64,000 nucleotides of DNA from an uncultured Faecalibacterium sp. Lineage in GTDB: Bacteria; Bacillota; Clostridia; Oscillospirales; Ruminococcaceae. Shown here in pieces: positions 62,258-64,000 of this stretch (the first letter of the stretch is position 1; every line of letters begins with the position of its first letter). The translations under genes and the position numbers were made by a program. The notes below the pieces were generated by a model that was not told where the DNA came from, did not search any database, and saw only the letters and a program-made list of their open reading frames with translations. Location: NCBI GenBank assembly GCA_944385995.1, contig CALWZL010000111.1:22550-86549 (forward strand). Direction: 5' to 3'.

Positions 62258-62371
62258 AAGCAGCCCCCCTATTTCCATATATATGGACAGAAGCGCCACG
62301 CCATGCCGGCACAAACGGCGCAGTCCATGCCGCCTGCATGCCGGCCGCAGCGGGCCACAGGAGGGGAAAAG

Positions 62372-62665
62372 GTGTCAAAACAACACAAAAGACGGCTTAC
62401 GCCGCAGAGTTGGCTCAGGCTGCTGTTCCGCCAGCCCCCCGCCGGGATGTACCGCCGTCCATCTGTCTACATGACCGGCACCCAGATGGAGATCGAGCAT
62501 TTCCGGCGGATTCGCACCTATGACGGGAGCAAGCTTTCCCTGGAACTGTACGGCGGTACCTTTACTGTCTACGGTGACCAGATGCGGATTCTCTCCCTGG
62601 CTGCACATCGAATCACTTTGCAGGGCCGGTTTGTGCGGACCGATTTTACCGACAGCACGGATTGA
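62372..62665 (+). CDS. yqfC: YabP/YqfC family sporulation protein
   Basis: 97 residues with the family features VYMTGTQMEIEHFRRIRTYD and IRILSLAAHRI-type core (QMRILSLAAHRITLQGRF). YqfC is a sigma-E-dependent spore-coat/engulfment-stage protein. The start is GTG at 62372 with GGAGGGG six bases upstream; the longer frame has no SD. Followed by yqfD 16 bases later. Confidence 0.85.
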   Translation: MSKQHKRRLTPQSWLRLLFRQPPAGMYRRPSVYMTGTQMEIEHFRRIRTYDGSKLSLELYGGTFTVYGDQMRILSLAAHRITLQGRFVRTDFTDSTD

Positions 62666-62681
62666 TGGAGGAGGCGGCTGG

Positions 62682-63839
62682 ATGGAGGCTGTACAGCTCT
62701 GGGCGGGGGTCGCTTTTACCGCTCTCAACGGCGACACCGAAGGGCTGCTGAACGACGCAGCCAGCACAGGAATTCATCTTTCGCGCATCAGTGCCCAGCC
62801 CGGCGGCTTTTCGGGATGCTGCGCTGCCTGGCGATATCGGAAGCTGGCTTCCCTGGCCCGGCGGCGCAGAGTACGGCTGCAAGTCCAGCGCCGCCGGGGC
62901 CTTTTCTTTCGGCTTCGTCCCCTGTTCCGACGGATCGGGCTTTGGGTGGGAATGGCTGTCTTTGTGCCGCTTTTGCTCTGGAGCCGGGGTCTGATCTGGT
63001 CCGTGGATTATGGCAGCCTGACTGCTGGACAGCAAGCCCGTGCAGCTGTGGTTCTGCGAGAAGAAACAGGTCTGGAACCGGGTGTCCGTGTGACCCAAGA
63101 ACTTTTAACGGCCGGCGAATATGCCCTCCTAAAAAGTGGGGAGTTCTCCTGGGCCAGTCTCAATTTCTTCGGCGGACGACTGGAAGTGGAAGCTGCCGCC
63201 GCCAAACAGGTGCCCGCCATTTTTTCGGGCAAATTGCAGACGCTTCATGCCCGAACCGGCGGTCTTGTGACCGAAGTCAACCTCAAAAGCGGTACTGCCC
63301 TGGTGGTACCGGGCCAGCAGGTGGAAACAGGTCAGCCTCTCATCAGCACAAGCCGCACCGAGCGGGACGGAACCCCCATCTTTGCCCCTGCCGCCGGTAT
63401 CGTGATGGCCCGATTTGAGTGGGGCACCGAATACGATCAGCCTTTGTCGGTGGAAGTCCCCCTTTTGACCGGCAGGACCCATACCAAGCTCAGGCTGTCC
63501 TGTGGCGGTTTGCAGATTCGCCTCCCCGGCCTGGACGGCGGTCTGATAGGCCCTACGCCCAACGATATAGAAATCACCCGGCATGTCCAGCTGGAACTGT
63601 ACGGTCTGCCCTTGCCGGTAGCTGTTGAGGAAACCGTCCGATACCAGCGAAGAATCCGGGAAGTCGCCTATACCGATGATTTGGCCCTGGCAATGGCGCG
63701 GCTCCATTGCCTGCAAGAGATGGCCGAAGAATGGCCCCATGCGCAAATTGTGGCTCAAAAAGAATCGGTTGAAATGCGCTCCGATCATCTGCACTATGCA
63801 GTCACCTACACCCTCCTGGACAACATCGTCGAAGGATAA
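62682..63839 (+). CDS. yqfD: Sporulation protein YqfD
   Basis: 385 residues: soluble N-terminal part, one TM helix (about 94-112, GMAVFVPLLLWSRGLIWSV), then extracytoplasmic domain with KSGEFSWASLNFFGGRLEVE and a barrel-like GGLVTEVNLKSGTALV segment. Typical YqfD organisation. ATG at 62682 has GGAGGCGG upstream; the long upstream frame is a shadow of yqfC. An IS3-type element begins about 30 bases after the stop. Confidence 0.9.
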   Translation: MEAVQLWAGVAFTALNGDTEGLLNDAASTGIHLSRISAQPGGFSGCCAAWRYRKLASLARRRRVRLQVQRRRGLFFRLRPLFRRIGLWVGMAVFVPLLLWSRGLIWSVDYGSLTAGQQARAAVVLREETGLEPGVRVTQELLTAGEYALLKSGEFSWASLNFFGGRLEVEAAAAKQVPAIFSGKLQTLHARTGGLVTEVNLKSGTALVVPGQQVETGQPLISTSRTERDGTPIFAPAAGIVMARFEWGTEYDQPLSVEVPLLTGRTHTKLRLSCGGLQIRLPGLDGGLIGPTPNDIEITRHVQLELYGLPLPVAVEETVRYQRRIREVAYTDDLALAMARLHCLQEMAEEWPHAQIVAQKESVEMRSDHLHYAVTYTLLDNIVEG

Positions 63840-63869
63840 AGAACACAAAAACGGCCGGTCCGTGCTGTA

Positions 63870-64000
63870 TGAAGTGACCCCAAAAAGTTAGACAATAATT
63901 TGAAATAAAAATAGTTCAAGCAACTGAAAGGGCTTGTTGTCTGTGAATTGCAGGCGGCAGGCCCTTTAGCTTTGCCTTAATACGTCGGTTATTGTAGTAA
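63870..64000. mobile_element. IS3-family insertion sequence, one end (cut by window edge)
   Basis: TGAAGTGACCCCAAAAAGTT at 63870 onward is a terminal inverted-repeat-like sequence of IS3-family (IS150-type) elements, followed within 50 bases by the 3' end of an IS3 transposase on the minus strand. The other end and any target duplication are outside the window. Confidence 0.75.
63916..64000 (-). CDS. IS3-family transposase OrfB, C-terminus only
   Basis: On the minus strand the last 27 residues read YYNNRRIKAKLKGLPPAIHR followed by QQALSVA and stop. This is the characteristic end of IS3/IS150-type transposase (DDE integrase core OrfB), which joins IS ends to target DNA. The catalytic residues lie outside the window. 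Confidence 0.8.
   Translation of the reverse strand, partial: YYNNRRIKAKLKGLPPAIHRQQALSVA

Overview
The window reads as chromosomal DNA of a moderately GC-rich, spore-forming member of the Clostridia, most likely an Oscillospiraceae/Ruminococcaceae-type gut anaerobe. The evidence is a complete spoIIIAA-AH operon, spoIVB, GerA-type germination genes, YqfC/YqfD/YlbJ, a SpoIIM-like protein, a tyrosyl T-box, an Asp23-nusB-xseAB-ispA-dxs-tlyA-nadK-argR-recN operon, and an agmatine plus carboxyspermidine polyamine cluster. The taxonomic call is inference from gene content and order; no rRNA is present.

Layout. 0-8.5 kb (+): end of a metallophosphoesterase, then tig-clpP-clpX (protein folding and proteolysis), a type Ic aminotransferase, a fused secDF and nrdR. 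8.6-9.7 kb (-): a DUF4363/DUF421 membrane pair. 9.7-18.3 kb (+): sporulation block, gerAA and a short gerAB-like gene behind a good sigma-G promoter match, then spoIVB and the eight-gene spoIIIA operon. 18.4-29.3 kb (+): the asp23-to-recN housekeeping operon (transcription antitermination, exonuclease VII, isoprenoid precursors, NAD kinase, ArgR, RecN). 29.3-30.9 kb (+): T-box and tyrS. 31.1-36.6 kb (-): a glucose-type PTS IIA protein, an ACT-domain protein, a CapA-like protein and dapB-dapA-asd (lysine/diaminopimelate). 36.7-44.3 kb (+): queA, tgt, yajC, a TIGR04086 membrane protein, a SpoIIM-like protein, radA, a HAM1-like pyrophosphatase and a Xer-type recombinase. 44.3-46.2 kb (+): a lower-GC accessory module (YhfC-type intramembrane protease, zinc ribbon, ParB-like protein) led by a perfect consensus promoter with an overlapping dyad. 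46.3 kb: a perfect 15-6-15 dyad resembling a dif/loxP recombination site. 46.5-53.3 kb (-): speA-speE-carboxyspermidine dehydrogenase-nspC-aguA-aguB. 53.4-53.8 kb (-): an unidentified structured RNA of about 360 nt with its own promoter and terminator, just upstream of speA. 54-60.9 kb (-): amidase, mutS2, recO, a YqzL-like small ORF, era, ybeY, phoH. 61-64 kb: tRNA-Thr(CGT), ylbJ (-), yqfC-yqfD (+), and an IS3-family element cut by the window edge.

How the genes fit together. The polyamine operon encodes arginine to agmatine (SpeA), agmatine to N-carbamoylputrescine (AguA), then putrescine (AguB); the carboxyspermidine dehydrogenase and NspC convert putrescine plus aspartate semialdehyde into spermidine. 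Aspartate semialdehyde is also the product of the asd gene at 36 kb, which feeds dapA/dapB. The Xer recombinase, the dif/loxP-like dyad and the switch from mostly plus-strand to mostly minus-strand genes near 46.3 kb together suggest either a chromosome-dimer-resolution/terminus region or an integration site. The strongest candidates for something undescribed are this dyad and the 53.4-53.8 kb RNA.
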